Shown here: one piece after another, positions 18,575-27,886 of the stretch | Numbering within the stretch: position 1 is the stretch's first letter | How the letters are laid out: each line of letters starts with the position of its first letter | Translations under genes and position numbers: made by a program | NCBI GenBank assembly: GCA_017559825.1 | Contig: JAFYQR010000223.1 | Location: forward strand, 21,958-85,957 | Origin: Thermoguttaceae bacterium | GTDB taxonomy: Bacteria > Planctomycetota > Planctomycetia > Pirellulales > Thermoguttaceae | DNA length: 64,000 nucleotides | Reading direction: 5' to 3' | The notes under the pieces: generated by a model | Seen by the model: the letters and a program-made list of their open reading frames with translations, nothing else | What the model was told of the DNA's origin: nothing | The model's database searches: none

Positions 18575-19483
18575 CTACTCGACGTTTTGAACCATTTCGC
18601 GAATCCGCTCGATTCCCGACTTCATCTCGACGACGCAAGCCAGAACTTCCGGCGAGTTCGCTTTCGAACCGATCGTGTTCGTCTCGCGGAACATTTCCTG
18701 CGTGATGAAATCGAGTTTCTTCCCGCAAATCGGTTCGTTTTCCATCGTCTCCTCGAATTGCTTCAAGTGCGAATAAAAACGAACGATTTCTTCGGAAATA
18801 TCGACGCGATCGGTATAAACGGCGATCTCGCGAATCAAGTCGCTCGGATTCAGCGTCGCGCCTTCGTCGGCCAAAACCTTCGAAACGCGCTCGGTCAAAC
18901 GGCGCCGATAATTCTCGACGACCGTCGGAGCCAATTTTTCAACGTCGCCGATCAACGTTCGCAGCCCGGCCAAATTTTCGGCCAGGTCGCGTTTCATCGA
19001 CGCGCCCTCGGCTTCCCGCATCGCTTGCATCCGCTCGAGAGCGGCGTCGACGCACCGGGCGATCGCGTTCCAAAGACGCTCCGGAAGCGCCGCTTTATCC
19101 TCGTCGGAGCGGGCCGCGTCCCGAACGACGCCGGGCAACCGCGCGTACTCGACGAGCGTCCCCAGCGAATCGAGCGAAACCAACTCCGGATTTTCAACGG
19201 CAAACCGACGCGCTTCGGTCAAATACCGTTTCAACGCGTCGAAATTCAAACCGACTTCGGCTTCAGTCGCCTCTTTTTCCAAACGCAACGAAAAATTCAC
19301 CGAGCCGCGCGCCAGTTTGGTTCGCAACCGCTCTTCGATTTTCGATTCAAGAACAGCGAAACCGTCCGGCAATCGAATCGACGTTTTCAAAAACCGGTTG
19401 TTCACCGCTTTAATTTCCGTCGAAATCGCGTAGCCGTCTTCGCAAGTCGAGGCGGCGCCGAAGCCCGTCATACTCGTCAACAT
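18575..19483 (-). CDS. yicC: YicC-family endoribonuclease
   Basis: The 302-residue protein starts MLTSMTGFGAAS and contains EIKAVNNRFLKTSIRLPD and the C-terminal GKKLDFITQEMFRETNTIGS, both hallmarks of the YicC family. Members have been reported to act as endoribonucleases on RNA; the target here is unknown. Placement directly before gmk is common. Confidence 0.92.
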   Translation of the reverse strand: MLTSMTGFGAASTCEDGYAISTEIKAVNNRFLKTSIRLPDGFAVLESKIEERLRTKLARGSVNFSLRLEKEATEAEVGLNFDALKRYLTEARRFAVENPELVSLDSLGTLVEYARLPGVVRDAARSDEDKAALPERLWNAIARCVDAALERMQAMREAEGASMKRDLAENLAGLRTLIGDVEKLAPTVVENYRRRLTERVSKVLADEGATLNPSDLIREIAVYTDRVDISEEIVRFYSHLKQFEETMENEPICGKKLDFITQEMFRETNTIGSKANSPEVLACVVEMKSGIERIREMVQNVE

Positions 19484-19560
19484 TTCGCGTTCCTCTATTT
19501 AAGCGCGCCGACGAACGAATCCGCCCGCCGGACGCCGTTACTTTTTATTTCCCGTTTCAA

Positions 19561-19941
19561 TCACTCGGCCGCCGGAGCTTCCGTCGCCGGAGCGTCCGCG
19601 GCCGGCGACGTCTCGGTCGCCGCCGGGGCTTCCGTCGCCGGAGTTTCAACCGCCGGAGCGGTCGCGGCCGGCGCGGCGAGTTGATCGGCGAGCGCGCCGG
19701 ATTGCATATTCAAAATATGACGGCCGCCGACGCACGCGAGGAACCAAATAATCGCCGCGACGACGGTAATGCGCATAAACACGTCTCCCGTCTTGGCGCC
19801 GAACGCGCTGTTTCCGCCCATGCCGCCGAACGCGCCGACCAAACCGCCGCCCTTGCCCCGTTGCAGCAAAATAATGAGGATCAAGAAAAGCGACAACAAA
19901 ACCATGAACAGGAAAAGGAGCGATTGCAGAAAGCCGACCAT
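19561..19941 (-). CDS. secG: Preprotein translocase subunit SecG with Ala/Pro/Glu/Thr tail
   Basis: The small inner-membrane helper of SecYE. Two hydrophobic segments at residues 3-26 and 57-75 flank the conserved LLQRGKGGGLVGAFGG segment. After about residue 87 the protein ends in a low-complexity A/P/T/E tail of about 40 residues, beyond the usual 75-110-residue SecG. It follows tpiA and precedes yicC by 77 nt. Confidence 0.92.
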   Translation of the reverse strand: MVGFLQSLLFLFMVLLSLFLILIILLQRGKGGGLVGAFGGMGGNSAFGAKTGDVFMRITVVAAIIWFLACVGGRHILNMQSGALADQLAAPAATAPAVETPATEAPAATETSPAADAPATEAPAAE

Positions 19942-20299
19942 ATTGATAATCCCGTAGCGCGCCGAAAAACGTTCGTTTTCGGCATAATGTTCTTAAATTC
20001 TTTTAACGACGTTCGCGTCTCACGCCGACGCGCCGTCCGAAGGCTCGCCGCCGGAAAACGGCGTCGCCGACGCGTCTCCAAGCGAAAAACCGTCTCGCGT
20101 TATTATAATCGGAAACGCAGCGAACGCAAGCCGCCCTTGCGGACGACGCGACGCGTTCTTCAAAAAATCTTCCGTTTTTTCCAAAAAACAGGAAAATTTT
20201 CGAAAAACGCGTCGGTAGAAACGTCGAAACCGTCGATTCGCGCCGCCGCTCGCCGTTAATTTAGGCAAAACGCGGCGAATCGTCGTTTAAACGTTCGAC
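19942..20299. other. Gap between tpiA and secG
   Basis: A 358-nt stretch with A/T-rich runs near 20150-20215. No ORF, promoter or terminator could be supported. Confidence 0.5.
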
Positions 20300-21055
20300 T
20301 CAGCGAACGTTGTTGACGATCTCCATGAAGGCGTCGACCTTCAGGGAAGCGCCGCCGACAAGCGCGCCGTCGACGTCCGGCTTGCTCAGAATTTCCTTCG
20401 CGTTCGAGCCCTTAACGCTGCCGCCGTATTGAATACGAACGACGTCGGCGACTTCTTTGCCGTAACGTTCGGTCAACCAAGCGCGAACGTCGGCGTGAAC
20501 TTCTTGCGCTTGGTCCGGAGTCGCGACCTTGCCGGTGCCGATCGCCCAAACCGGTTCGTAAGCGATAACGCATTTCTTCATTTCTTCGGCGGTAACGCCG
20601 GAGAAGGAGCCGTCGAGTTGACGACGGTTGACGTCGTTGGTAACGCCCGCTTCGCGTTCTTTGAGAAGTTCGCCGATGCAGACGATCGGGCAAAGACCGG
20701 CGGCCAACGCGGCGCGAACTTTGAGGTTGACTTGTTCGCTCGACTCGCCCATGATGTGGCGGCGTTCGCTGTGGCCGAGGATGACGTATTGGCAACCGAC
20801 GTCGGTCAGCATCGCCATTTCAAGTTCGCCGGTGAACGCGCCCGCGGCTTCAAAGTAAGCGTTTTGCGCGCCGACGCCGACGTTCGAACCGTTCAGAATT
20901 TCGCAAACCGGTTGGACGTAGAGGCTCGGAGGGCAGACCGCGATATCGACTTCCGAAACGCCCGCCGCCGCGTCTTTCAGGCCTTGCGCCAACGCTTTCG
21001 CGGAATCAAGTTTCAGGTTCATTTTCCAGTTGCCGGCAATCAAGAGACGTCGCAT
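20300..21055 (-). CDS. tpiA: Triosephosphate isomerase
   Basis: Interconverts dihydroxyacetone phosphate and glyceraldehyde 3-phosphate. The 251-residue TIM barrel has K11 in AGNWKMN, the catalytic histidine in VILGHSERR, the catalytic glutamate in [13 protein letters not shown] and the phosphate-binding [11 protein letters not shown] promoter-like site lies 100-130 nt upstream. It heads the tpiA-secG-yicC-gmk-rpoZ-coaC run. Confidence 0.97.
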   Translation of the reverse strand: MRRLLIAGNWKMNLKLDSAKALAQGLKDAAAGVSEVDIAVCPPSLYVQPVCEILNGSNVGVGAQNAYFEAAGAFTGELEMAMLTDVGCQYVILGHSERRHIMGESSEQVNLKVRAALAAGLCPIVCIGELLKEREAGVTNDVNRRQLDGSFSGVTAEEMKKCVIAYEPVWAIGTGKVATPDQAQEVHADVRAWLTERYGKEVADVVRIQYGGSVKGSNAKEILSKPDVDGALVGGASLKVDAFMEIVNNVR

Positions 21056-21158
21056 TTTTTATCCTTCTTAGGTTCAAATTTTCAACGTTTTCCAACGCGC
21101 GCCGCCGTTTTCGAGTCGAGGGAGCGGAGGGCTCGTCTTAAAATTCCTTCAACGGCTC

Positions 21159-21186
21159 ATTTTACCCCCTCTTTTTTCTTCCGCAA
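21159..21186 (-). promoter_or_regulatory. Promoter for tpiA
   Basis: Minus-strand TTGCGG (21181-21186), a 16-bp spacer and TAAAAT (21159-21164), about 105 nt upstream of the tpiA ATG. Confidence 0.5.
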
Positions 21187-21302
21187 GGGGGGCCGGTCTT
21201 TTTTCCTCGCCCGTTCGCCGTTTCGCGGTCGTCTCTCGCGCAAAAATCGCAAATCCGGCAAACTCCGCCGTTCCAAGCGAGACGACCGAGGAGCGCAAGA
21301 AC

Positions 21303-21332
21303 AAAAAAAGCCCGCCGAAGAAATCGACGGGC
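21303..21332 (-). terminator. Intrinsic terminator upstream of tpiA promoter
   Basis: On the minus strand, a 9-bp stem with one wobble pair (21324-21332 with 21310-21318), a TTTCT loop and seven T. It lies upstream of the tpiA promoter, so it ends a different transcript. Confidence 0.8.
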
Positions 21333-21824
21333 CAATAAGATCGCGGCGCGTCGTCCCAAAGGCCGACGAGAGCAAAAGAACGCGAAAATCGACGCGGCTT
21401 CCGGCTCGCTCGACAAGACGCCGAACGCGCTCTAGATCGAATCGCCGCGAGAACGAAAGTCGAAGCGAAAGCGTCTCCGACCTTCTCGCGACCGCCGACG
21501 ACGAATTCGCCTCGGACGTCTCATTTTTCGCCGTTCGCGGATTTAGACCGTTCAGAAATCCGAGAAGTCTAAAACGCAATCCCAAACGACCGAACAAACG
21601 CCCAAACGCGCCGCTCGACCGTTTCCCAACGAAATCCCGAAACTTCAAACGTCGAAAATTCAAAATAATTGCGGACTTCCCGTCGACGTCTCGCGCCGAG
21701 CGCAAACGCTCGAACAACGAAGACATTGCGCCGACGCCGCCTCGGGTCGGTTTCCTTCGCTTCGGAATTTCGGCAAGTCAAACCCGAGCGCCGCAAACGG
21801 GGTAAGCGCTCGTTTTCTCCTTGC
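21303..21824 (-). ncRNA. Candidate structured non-coding RNA of about 520 nt
   Basis: Bounded by a TTGCAA-17-TATAAT promoter and a strong intrinsic terminator on the minus strand. The transcript contains local hairpins such as CGAGCG-TTTG-CGCTCG (near 21699-21714) and a GCGAGAA/TTCTCGC stem. No start codon with a ribosome-binding site leads to an ORF ending before the terminator. It lacks the motifs I would expect for RNase P RNA, tmRNA or SRP RNA. The existence of the unit is supported; its nature is inferred. Confidence 0.4.
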
Positions 21825-21830
21825 GTTTTC

Positions 21831-21859
21831 ATTATATTCAAAACGCGTCGCGATTGCAA
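21831..21859 (-). promoter_or_regulatory. Minus-strand promoter of the candidate RNA
   Basis: TTGCAA (21854-21859), a 17-bp spacer and a perfect TATAAT (21831-21836) on the minus strand. No recognised gene follows before the terminator at 21303-21332. Confidence 0.6.
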
Positions 21860-22012
21860 ACTTTTCCGCCCCTTTTTTTTCGTTTTTTCTCAAAAATTTT
21901 CTCTCTCGCCCGCACCCTCGACCGGTCGCGCCGATTTAAACGATTGCGCAGCCGCAATTTCGCAATTTCATCGAAAAACCGACCCCTTTCGCCTCTTTCC
22001 CCTCCTTTTTCC

Positions 22013-22041
22013 TTGCTTTTACGAGCCGAGTCGGTTATAAT
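22013..22041 (+). promoter_or_regulatory. Promoter for the propeller glycosidase gene
   Basis: TTGCTT (22013-22018), a 17-bp spacer and a perfect TATAAT (22036-22041), about 80 nt upstream of the ATG at 22124. Confidence 0.65.
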
Positions 22042-22123
22042 CCGGTTTTCCGCGGCAAACGCTCGCCGTTCTTCGGCGCGACCGTTCAAACCGTCGACTC
22101 CCTCTATTCCACAAGGTTTTCCC

Positions 22124-23284
22124 ATGTTCCGCAATTCGCCCAACGCCTCGATTCCCCTTGAATCCCGCCGCCGTTTCGTCCGCAACCTCGCGACGTCCGG
22201 CGCCGCCCTTTGCGCCGCGTCCTACGGTTTCTCCGTCGACGCCGCCTTCGCCCGCTCCCTCGAAAACAACGACCGCAAGCCGATCGACGTCGATTTGAGC
22301 GGCGATCCCGGAATTTCCGACGCCGAAATGGAGGCGATTTACGAGCAAATCAAAACGCCGTACAAACAAGGCGTTATCATTCCGGAAGAAAACGGAAACC
22401 CGGTCGACTCGGCGAACGTCTTCCGCAAAGACGGCGTTTGGCATATGGTTTACCTCTGCTTCCTCGACAAGACCGGCTACGTCGCCAAGTTGGCCAAGAG
22501 CGACGATCTCGTCCGCTGGGAAACGCTCGGCGTCGTCGCGCCGTTCCGCCAAACCGGTTGGGACGCTTGGCAAGTTTCGCCGTCCGCCGCGCTCGTCGAC
22601 CATAATTGGGGCGGCTCTTACGAGATTCAAAAGTACGACGGCAAATATTGGTTCACCTACATCGGCGGCGCGGGCAAAGGTTACGAGCCGGACCCGCTGA
22701 AAATCGGGCTCGCTTGGACCGACGACGCCGCCTCGCCGAAGGAATGGAACCGCCTCGACCGCCCAATCATGGCGCCGGAAGACCCGGACGCTCGCGCTTT
22801 TGAAAAGACGACGCTCTACAAAACGAGCGTCATTTGGGATAAGGAACGCCGCCTCGGCTCGCAATTCGTTTGCTTTTACAACGGCAAAGCGGTCGAAAAC
22901 GGGCGTTCGGTCGAGCGAATCGGAACGGCGGTTTCGGACAACCTCGTCGACTGGCGCCGTTTCGGAAACGGGCCGATTATCGACAATGGAAGCGGCATCT
23001 CCGGCGACCCGCAAGTCGTTCGCATCGGCGATTACTGGGTGATGTTTTACTTCGGCGCGTTTTGGAAACCGAAAGCGTTCGACACCTTCGCCGTCTCGAA
23101 AGATCTCGTTCATTGGCGCCGCTGGGAGGGCCCGCACCTGATCGAACCGTCGGAAGATTACGACGCGACGTTCGCGCACAAGCCTTGGGTCGTTTACCGC
23201 GACGGAATCGTTTACCACTTCTACAACGCCGTCGGAAACCAAGGCCGCTGCCTCGCGCTGGCAACCTCGAAACCGCTTAAATAA
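22124..23284 (+). CDS. Tat-exported beta-propeller glycosidase-like protein
   Basis: A 386-residue protein with a twin-arginine signal (SRRRFV at residues 14-19, then a hydrophobic stretch ending near residue 43). The mature part has repeated blade-like segments (DGVWHMVYLCF, DGKYWFTYIGG, GDYWVMFYFGAF, DGIVYHFYNAVG), typical of five-bladed propeller families such as GH43, GH32, GH117 and GH130. The family cannot be fixed by eye and catalytic acids were not assigned. The ATG at 22124 has AAGG upstream. The next gene, on the same strand 156 nt on, is another secreted glycosidase-like protein. Confidence 0.65.
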   Translation: MFRNSPNASIPLESRRRFVRNLATSGAALCAASYGFSVDAAFARSLENNDRKPIDVDLSGDPGISDAEMEAIYEQIKTPYKQGVIIPEENGNPVDSANVFRKDGVWHMVYLCFLDKTGYVAKLAKSDDLVRWETLGVVAPFRQTGWDAWQVSPSAALVDHNWGGSYEIQKYDGKYWFTYIGGAGKGYEPDPLKIGLAWTDDAASPKEWNRLDRPIMAPEDPDARAFEKTTLYKTSVIWDKERRLGSQFVCFYNGKAVENGRSVERIGTAVSDNLVDWRRFGNGPIIDNGSGISGDPQVVRIGDYWVMFYFGAFWKPKAFDTFAVSKDLVHWRRWEGPHLIEPSEDYDATFAHKPWVVYRDGIVYHFYNAVGNQGRCLALATSKPLK

Positions 23285-23440
23285 CAACGCTTCCCCCCGG
23301 AAACGCCGACGCGAAAAATTTCGCCGCGCGGCGTTTCGTCCGTCATATTTCACGGCGCGAGCGCCGACGACGTTTGCGCCGCGCCGACTATTAGCAAAAC
23401 TTATACCGACGTTTTGTCCGTCCTTTTTGAAAAGCTTAAG

Positions 23441-25750
23441 ATGAAAACAAAATTCAAAACCGCCTTAAAAACCGCCCTCGCCGCGTCGGTTCTCGCCGGT
23501 TCGTTCGCCGTCGAACTCGACCGAGCGTCCGGCGCCGAACTGCAACAACCGCTCGACCGAGAGAAAATCGTCGCGCGACACCGTATTCGCTCCGAAAATC
23601 TCGACCTAAAGATTCCCGTCGGCAACGGCAATTTCTGTTTCAACGTCGACGGCACCGGACTCCAAACGTTCGGCGGCGACGTCCTCGCGCACTGGGGTTG
23701 GTACTCCGAGCCGCTTTTGTCGAAATATACTTGGGCCGACGTTCCGCAAACCGGCACCTACCAACGGGGCCGATTACAAGGAAACGACCCGTTCCCGAGC
23801 GACCGCGGCGACCTTTATCAATGGGTTCGCAACAATCCGCACCAAGCGAACTTAGCGCGCGTCCGCTTTGTTCGCGGCGACGGTTCCGCGTTGAAGCCGA
23901 ACGAGATTTCGAACGTCCGCCGCGACCTCGACCTTTGGACCGGCCTGCACGCGACGACGTTCGAACTCGACGGCGAAACCGTTTCGGTCGAAACTTGCGT
24001 CGGCGACGACAAGGCGCTCGACTCGACGGTCGCCGTTCGCGTCGACTCGCCGCTGATTCGCTCCGGCGCGCTCTCCGTCGTCGTCGACTTCCCTTACCCG
24101 TCGCTGAATCGCGGCGCTTGGACGGGCGATTTTTCCGCCGACGCGCCGCAAACCGACTTCGTCGTTTCCGTTCCGAACGGTTTTAACGAAAACAACGACA
24201 AAAACACGCAAAATAGCGAAACGGCGCAAACCTCCGGCGCGTTGATCGTCAAGCGCAACCTGTCGAACGAATACGCCGAAGGGGTCGTCGGCGATTACTC
24301 CTATTCGGTTCGCGTCGATTGGAAAAACGGCGTCGGCGCTCAAGTCGGCGAAACGTCGTCGATTCGCGTTTTCGGAACCGACGTTAAAACCGACGCGACC
24401 GGCAAAACCGGCGTCGTTTCGCAACCGCTCGACCTCCTCTTAACCTTCGACGGCGGCGATTACTCTTGCCGTCCGACCGACGATTCCGTTTTTTCCGCCC
24501 AGACGCCCCAATTTGACGCGGTGAAGGCGGAGTCGGCGGCGCGTTGGGAAGCGTTTTGGCGTTCCGGCGCCGCGGTCGACCTCTCGGAAAGCGCCGATCC
24601 GCGTTGGAAGGAACTCGAACGACGAATCGTCCTTTCGCAGTTCCAACTCCGAACGAACAGCGCCGGGAATTGGCCTAGTTCGGAATCGGGCCTGCTGACG
24701 GTCGACAATTGGAGCGGTCGCTTTCACCTCGAAATGACCTGGTGGCACCTCGCGCATTATTTCCTTTGGAACCGCGCCGAATTGGCCGACGACGCCCTTA
24801 AAATTTACCCGACCGTCAAAGACGGCGCCCGCGCGCTCGCCGAACAACTCGGATACAAGGGCGTCAAATGGCAAAAAGAGATCGCGCCGGACGGTCGCAC
24901 CGCGCCTTGGCAGGGGAACCTCGTTCTCCTTTGGAAACAACCGCACCCGATTTTCTTCGCGGAACTCGATTATCGTCGCAACCCGACCCGCGAAACGCTG
25001 TTAAAATGGGCGGAGATTATCGGAAAAACCGCCGAGCATATGGCCGATTACCCGGTTCGCGACGCCGACGGCGTTTACCATTTGGCGCCGAATATGCCGC
25101 CGAGCGAACAAGGAACGACGAAAGACTGCGTTTTCGACCTCGCGTATTGGCGCTGGGGGCTCGACGCGGCGAACCGTTGGCGCGAACGGCTCGGGCAAGA
25201 TCGGGTCGCGCGTTGGGACGACGTCCGCCGCAATCTCGCGCCGCTTCCGCAAAAAGACGGCGTTTTCGTTCACTCCGCCGAATGGTTCGACTCGTTCGAG
25301 AAGCGAAACTGGGAACACCCGGACTTGATCGGCGTTCTCGGAATGCTCCCGCCGCTCGACGGAGTCGACCAAGCGACGGCGCGACGAACGCTCGAACGCG
25401 TCGTCGCCGAATGGCAATGGAAACGTTGCTGGGGTTGGGACTTCCCCTGGACGGCGATGGCGGCGACGCGCGTCGGGCGCCCCGATTTGGCGGTCGAAAT
25501 GCTCCTTAACGACTCGCCGCGCAACGTTTACGACGAACGCGGCGTCAACCTAGGCGGGCCTTGCCCTTACCTTCCCGGGAACGGCGGTCTCCTTTACGCC
25601 GTCGCGGCGATGTGCGCCGGGTTCGATTCCGAATCAGACGCCGCCCTCGACCCGGCGAAACGTCCCGCGCCCCCGACGTCCGGCGACTCCGGCCCCGGCT
25701 TCCCAGAAGGCTGGTCGGTCAAATGGGAAGGTTTGAAACCGGCGCTTTAA
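23441..25750 (+). CDS. Secreted (alpha/alpha)6 glycosidase-like protein
   Basis: A 769-residue protein with an N-terminal signal (MKTKFKTALKTALAASVLAG). The first ~370 residues look like a beta-sandwich with PVGNGNFCFNVDG. The C-terminal half is helical with HLEMTWWHLAHYFLWNRAEL, a GYKGVKWQKE segment and WGWDFPWTAMAATRVGRP, resembling six-hairpin glycosidases such as GH65 and GH95. Substrate unknown. The start at 23441 is chosen for the signal peptide rather than the upstream alternative at 23414. Probably co-functional with the propeller gene upstream. Confidence 0.6.
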   Translation: MKTKFKTALKTALAASVLAGSFAVELDRASGAELQQPLDREKIVARHRIRSENLDLKIPVGNGNFCFNVDGTGLQTFGGDVLAHWGWYSEPLLSKYTWADVPQTGTYQRGRLQGNDPFPSDRGDLYQWVRNNPHQANLARVRFVRGDGSALKPNEISNVRRDLDLWTGLHATTFELDGETVSVETCVGDDKALDSTVAVRVDSPLIRSGALSVVVDFPYPSLNRGAWTGDFSADAPQTDFVVSVPNGFNENNDKNTQNSETAQTSGALIVKRNLSNEYAEGVVGDYSYSVRVDWKNGVGAQVGETSSIRVFGTDVKTDATGKTGVVSQPLDLLLTFDGGDYSCRPTDDSVFSAQTPQFDAVKAESAARWEAFWRSGAAVDLSESADPRWKELERRIVLSQFQLRTNSAGNWPSSESGLLTVDNWSGRFHLEMTWWHLAHYFLWNRAELADDALKIYPTVKDGARALAEQLGYKGVKWQKEIAPDGRTAPWQGNLVLLWKQPHPIFFAELDYRRNPTRETLLKWAEIIGKTAEHMADYPVRDADGVYHLAPNMPPSEQGTTKDCVFDLAYWRWGLDAANRWRERLGQDRVARWDDVRRNLAPLPQKDGVFVHSAEWFDSFEKRNWEHPDLIGVLGMLPPLDGVDQATARRTLERVVAEWQWKRCWGWDFPWTAMAATRVGRPDLAVEMLLNDSPRNVYDERGVNLGGPCPYLPGNGGLLYAVAAMCAGFDSESDAALDPAKRPAPPTSGDSGPGFPEGWSVKWEGLKPAL

Positions 25751-27068
25751 TCGAAATTTGGCGTCGATTTTCAACGTCGCCAAGATTCTCCGCCGCCGCG
25801 TTTTGTCTCGACCAAACGCTGCGGCGGTTTCGCTCCCAATACTCTCCCCAACGACGCTCGCCGTTTTAAACGCCCTACCTATTTTCTCCAAACCCCCTCT
25901 TTTCTTAGCGCGACGAAATTTTTTCTTTTTTCTTAAAAAATTTTCTTTTTTTTACCCAATTCCTTCCCCGACGTTAATCTAATAAGCAAAGAAAACGAGC
26001 GTTCGCTCGACGGAAAGTTTTAAGACCCGACGACGCGCCCGATTTGCCGCCGACGCCGGAGCGGAAACGCTTCGTCAAAAGCGCAAAACCGGAACGCCGC
26101 CGGAGTTGGTCGCTCCCTCGAAGTCTTAAAACGCCCAAAAATCCGTTCAAGGATTAAGAGCCGATTTTTAAAACGGAAAACGTCGCAGGCTTGCCAAGAA
26201 CGCAACGTTCAGCGAGAATATCGCAACGTTTTTCACGCGTCGAAGTCGACGCGAGGCTCAAAACCGCCCTTCGAGAAGACGACTAAGAAAGTAGAATTAA
26301 GAACGAACCCCGACTCGCGTCGAGCGCCGCGCCGAGGTTGCCGAGCCAACCGCCGAAGCGCGAACGCCGCCGCGAAAAAACGTCGGCCGCTCGATTCGCT
26401 CCCCTCTTTCAAAAAGCCGCGAAGGGCTTCATTTTTTTGCAGACCTCAAGGACTCGGCGGCGTCCTTAGCGCTTCCCCGGTTTCGCCGGAAAGCGCGGCC
26501 GCAAGCGCGGGAATTAATCGTTCGGACCGGTTTCCGGTTCCGAAATTCGGCGGGGTTCCCGTCGAAAGGCGAGTTTTCCGCCGTTTCGCGTCGGAACGTT
26601 TCGACGTTTCAACGCAAGGGGCGGAGGATTTTAGCAGCCCGAGGCCGTCAAAAAACGAGCGCGGATAGACGTTTTTTTCGTCGTTCGACGCGATTTTCGC
26701 AACGTTTTCGTTCGCGCTTTCTCGCTTCGACGCCGAAATCGCCGCGCCTCGCGACGGAAAATTCCCTTCGAAGGCGGCGCGTCCGGTCGTTTGCGCTCGA
26801 CTTTTGCCGAACGCGAGCGAATCCGGTCGCCGTTTCGCCCGAGATTTAGCCTTCCGCGAAAGCGAGCGATCGCTTTCCCCGTCCGACGCGTCAAGGACGG
26901 CGGGCGCGCGCTCGTTTTCTTCTACCTATTTTAACAACGTTTTCGAGTTCGCGTTGCGTCCGACGCTCGCAATTTTGAACGCCGCTCGCTTTATCGCCCC
27001 GCGGCGCTTAAAAACAAACGCTTTCCAATTAAAGCGACAAAAACGAATAAAACGCAAAGGAAATCAAG
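25751..27068. other. 1.3-kb gene-poor interval
   Basis: No ORF is credible here. Visible elements: T-rich runs at 25917-25952; the inverted repeat GTTTTAAGAC (26017-26026) with GTCTTAAAAC (26123-26132); and a short plus-strand hairpin AAGCC/GGCTT followed by seven T at about 26414-26438, a weak terminator for an unseen plus-strand transcript. Confidence 0.45.
26017..26132. repeat. 10-bp inverted repeat flanking about 96 nt
   Basis: GTTTTAAGAC at 26017-26026 is the exact reverse complement of GTCTTAAAAC at 26123-26132. It could close an RNA hairpin or be the ends of a small remnant; no target duplication was found. Confidence 0.35.
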
Positions 27069-27794
27069 ATGGCGAAAACCGTCCAAACGACCTTCACCAA
27101 GCAAAAACGCCAACTTGCGAAAGCGAACGCGCTCATCGGAACGATTCGCGCCCAAGAAACGCGAACGCAACGTTTCGACGCGAACGGCGGCCTCGAAACG
27201 GAGGAGCGAACCGCGTATTTGCTCGACGCGCCGGAAAATATCGCGTCGCAAGTCGTCGAAATCCTCGCCGACGTCGTCCGTCAACACGGCGCGCGGCAAC
27301 GGGCGAACTCCGTTTCGACCGGACGATTCGAGTTCTGCGGAATCGAAGCCGACTTGACCGTCCCGCAACTCCGCGCGCTCCAAGAGGCGCAAACGACGCT
27401 CGCCGCGCTCGTCGAAAAGTTGCCTGTCGAGAACAAACGGCGGATTCCGAACGGCGAACTCGACGGTCGTCCGGCGTTTTTCTCTCCGCTTCAAAAGTTT
27501 TTTGAAACAAAAACGCGCTCCGTCCCTTACGAAGAGACGGCGTCGACCCGCGTTCGCACTTACGAAGAACAATTCGACGTTCTTCTTTACCAAACGCGAA
27601 CGGTCGAGATCGATTACGGTCTCCCGACGGCGACGATCGCTCGGCTGAAAACGCTCGTCGAAGATTTGGCGACCGCGATTCAAGTCGCGATCGACGAAGC
27701 GAACGCGCAAGCTCGAGAAGAAGACGCGCTCCTGAACGACGTCGCGGCCAAGATTCTCGCCGAGTTCGAACGCCAATGGAAACCGACAAAATAA
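27069..27794 (+). CDS. Conserved protein of unknown function (possibly DUF7873-like)
   Basis: A 241-residue soluble, mostly helical protein. It begins MAKTVQTTFTKQKRQLAKAN, has a mid-segment FEFCGIEADLTVPQLRALQE, and a charged tail of predicted helix (residues 200-238). The arrangement (N-terminal helix, VDG-like strand, YEEQFDVLLYQTRTV segment, final helical hairpin) reminds me of the DUF7873 family in actinobacteria, but this is from memory and unverified. AAAGGA lies upstream of the ATG. It stands alone between long gaps. Confidence 0.7.
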   Translation: MAKTVQTTFTKQKRQLAKANALIGTIRAQETRTQRFDANGGLETEERTAYLLDAPENIASQVVEILADVVRQHGARQRANSVSTGRFEFCGIEADLTVPQLRALQEAQTTLAALVEKLPVENKRRIPNGELDGRPAFFSPLQKFFETKTRSVPYEETASTRVRTYEEQFDVLLYQTRTVEIDYGLPTATIARLKTLVEDLATAIQVAIDEANAQAREEDALLNDVAAKILAEFERQWKPTK

Positions 27795-27886
27795 CGCCGC
27801 GCTCAGACGCTAACGGCGCCGTTTCAATCGGTCGCCGCCGCTAACGGAGCTCCCTTTCGACCGTCGCCCAAAGAACGCGACGCTTC

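Larger units (their letters stand above)
21056..22123. other. Non-coding interval between tpiA and the propeller glycosidase gene
   Basis: A 1.07-kb interval with no convincing gene. It contains the tpiA promoter, a minus-strand transcription unit (promoter 21831-21859, terminator 21303-21332) and the plus-strand promoter at 22013-22041. Minus-strand ORFs here run through the terminator and look like composition artefacts. Confidence 0.6.

Noticed and set aside
21157..21726. 189-codon minus-strand ORF upstream of tpiA
   Set aside because: It reads straight through the strong terminator at 21303-21332 and overlaps the tpiA promoter region; composition is Arg/Ser/Leu-rich noise.
26631..26894. 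Segment near 26600-26640 reminiscent of an SRP RNA loop (GGAGGATTTTAGCAG)
   Set aside because: Lacks the conserved GGAA/AGCAG symmetric loop and tetraloop arrangement, so not called as SRP RNA.
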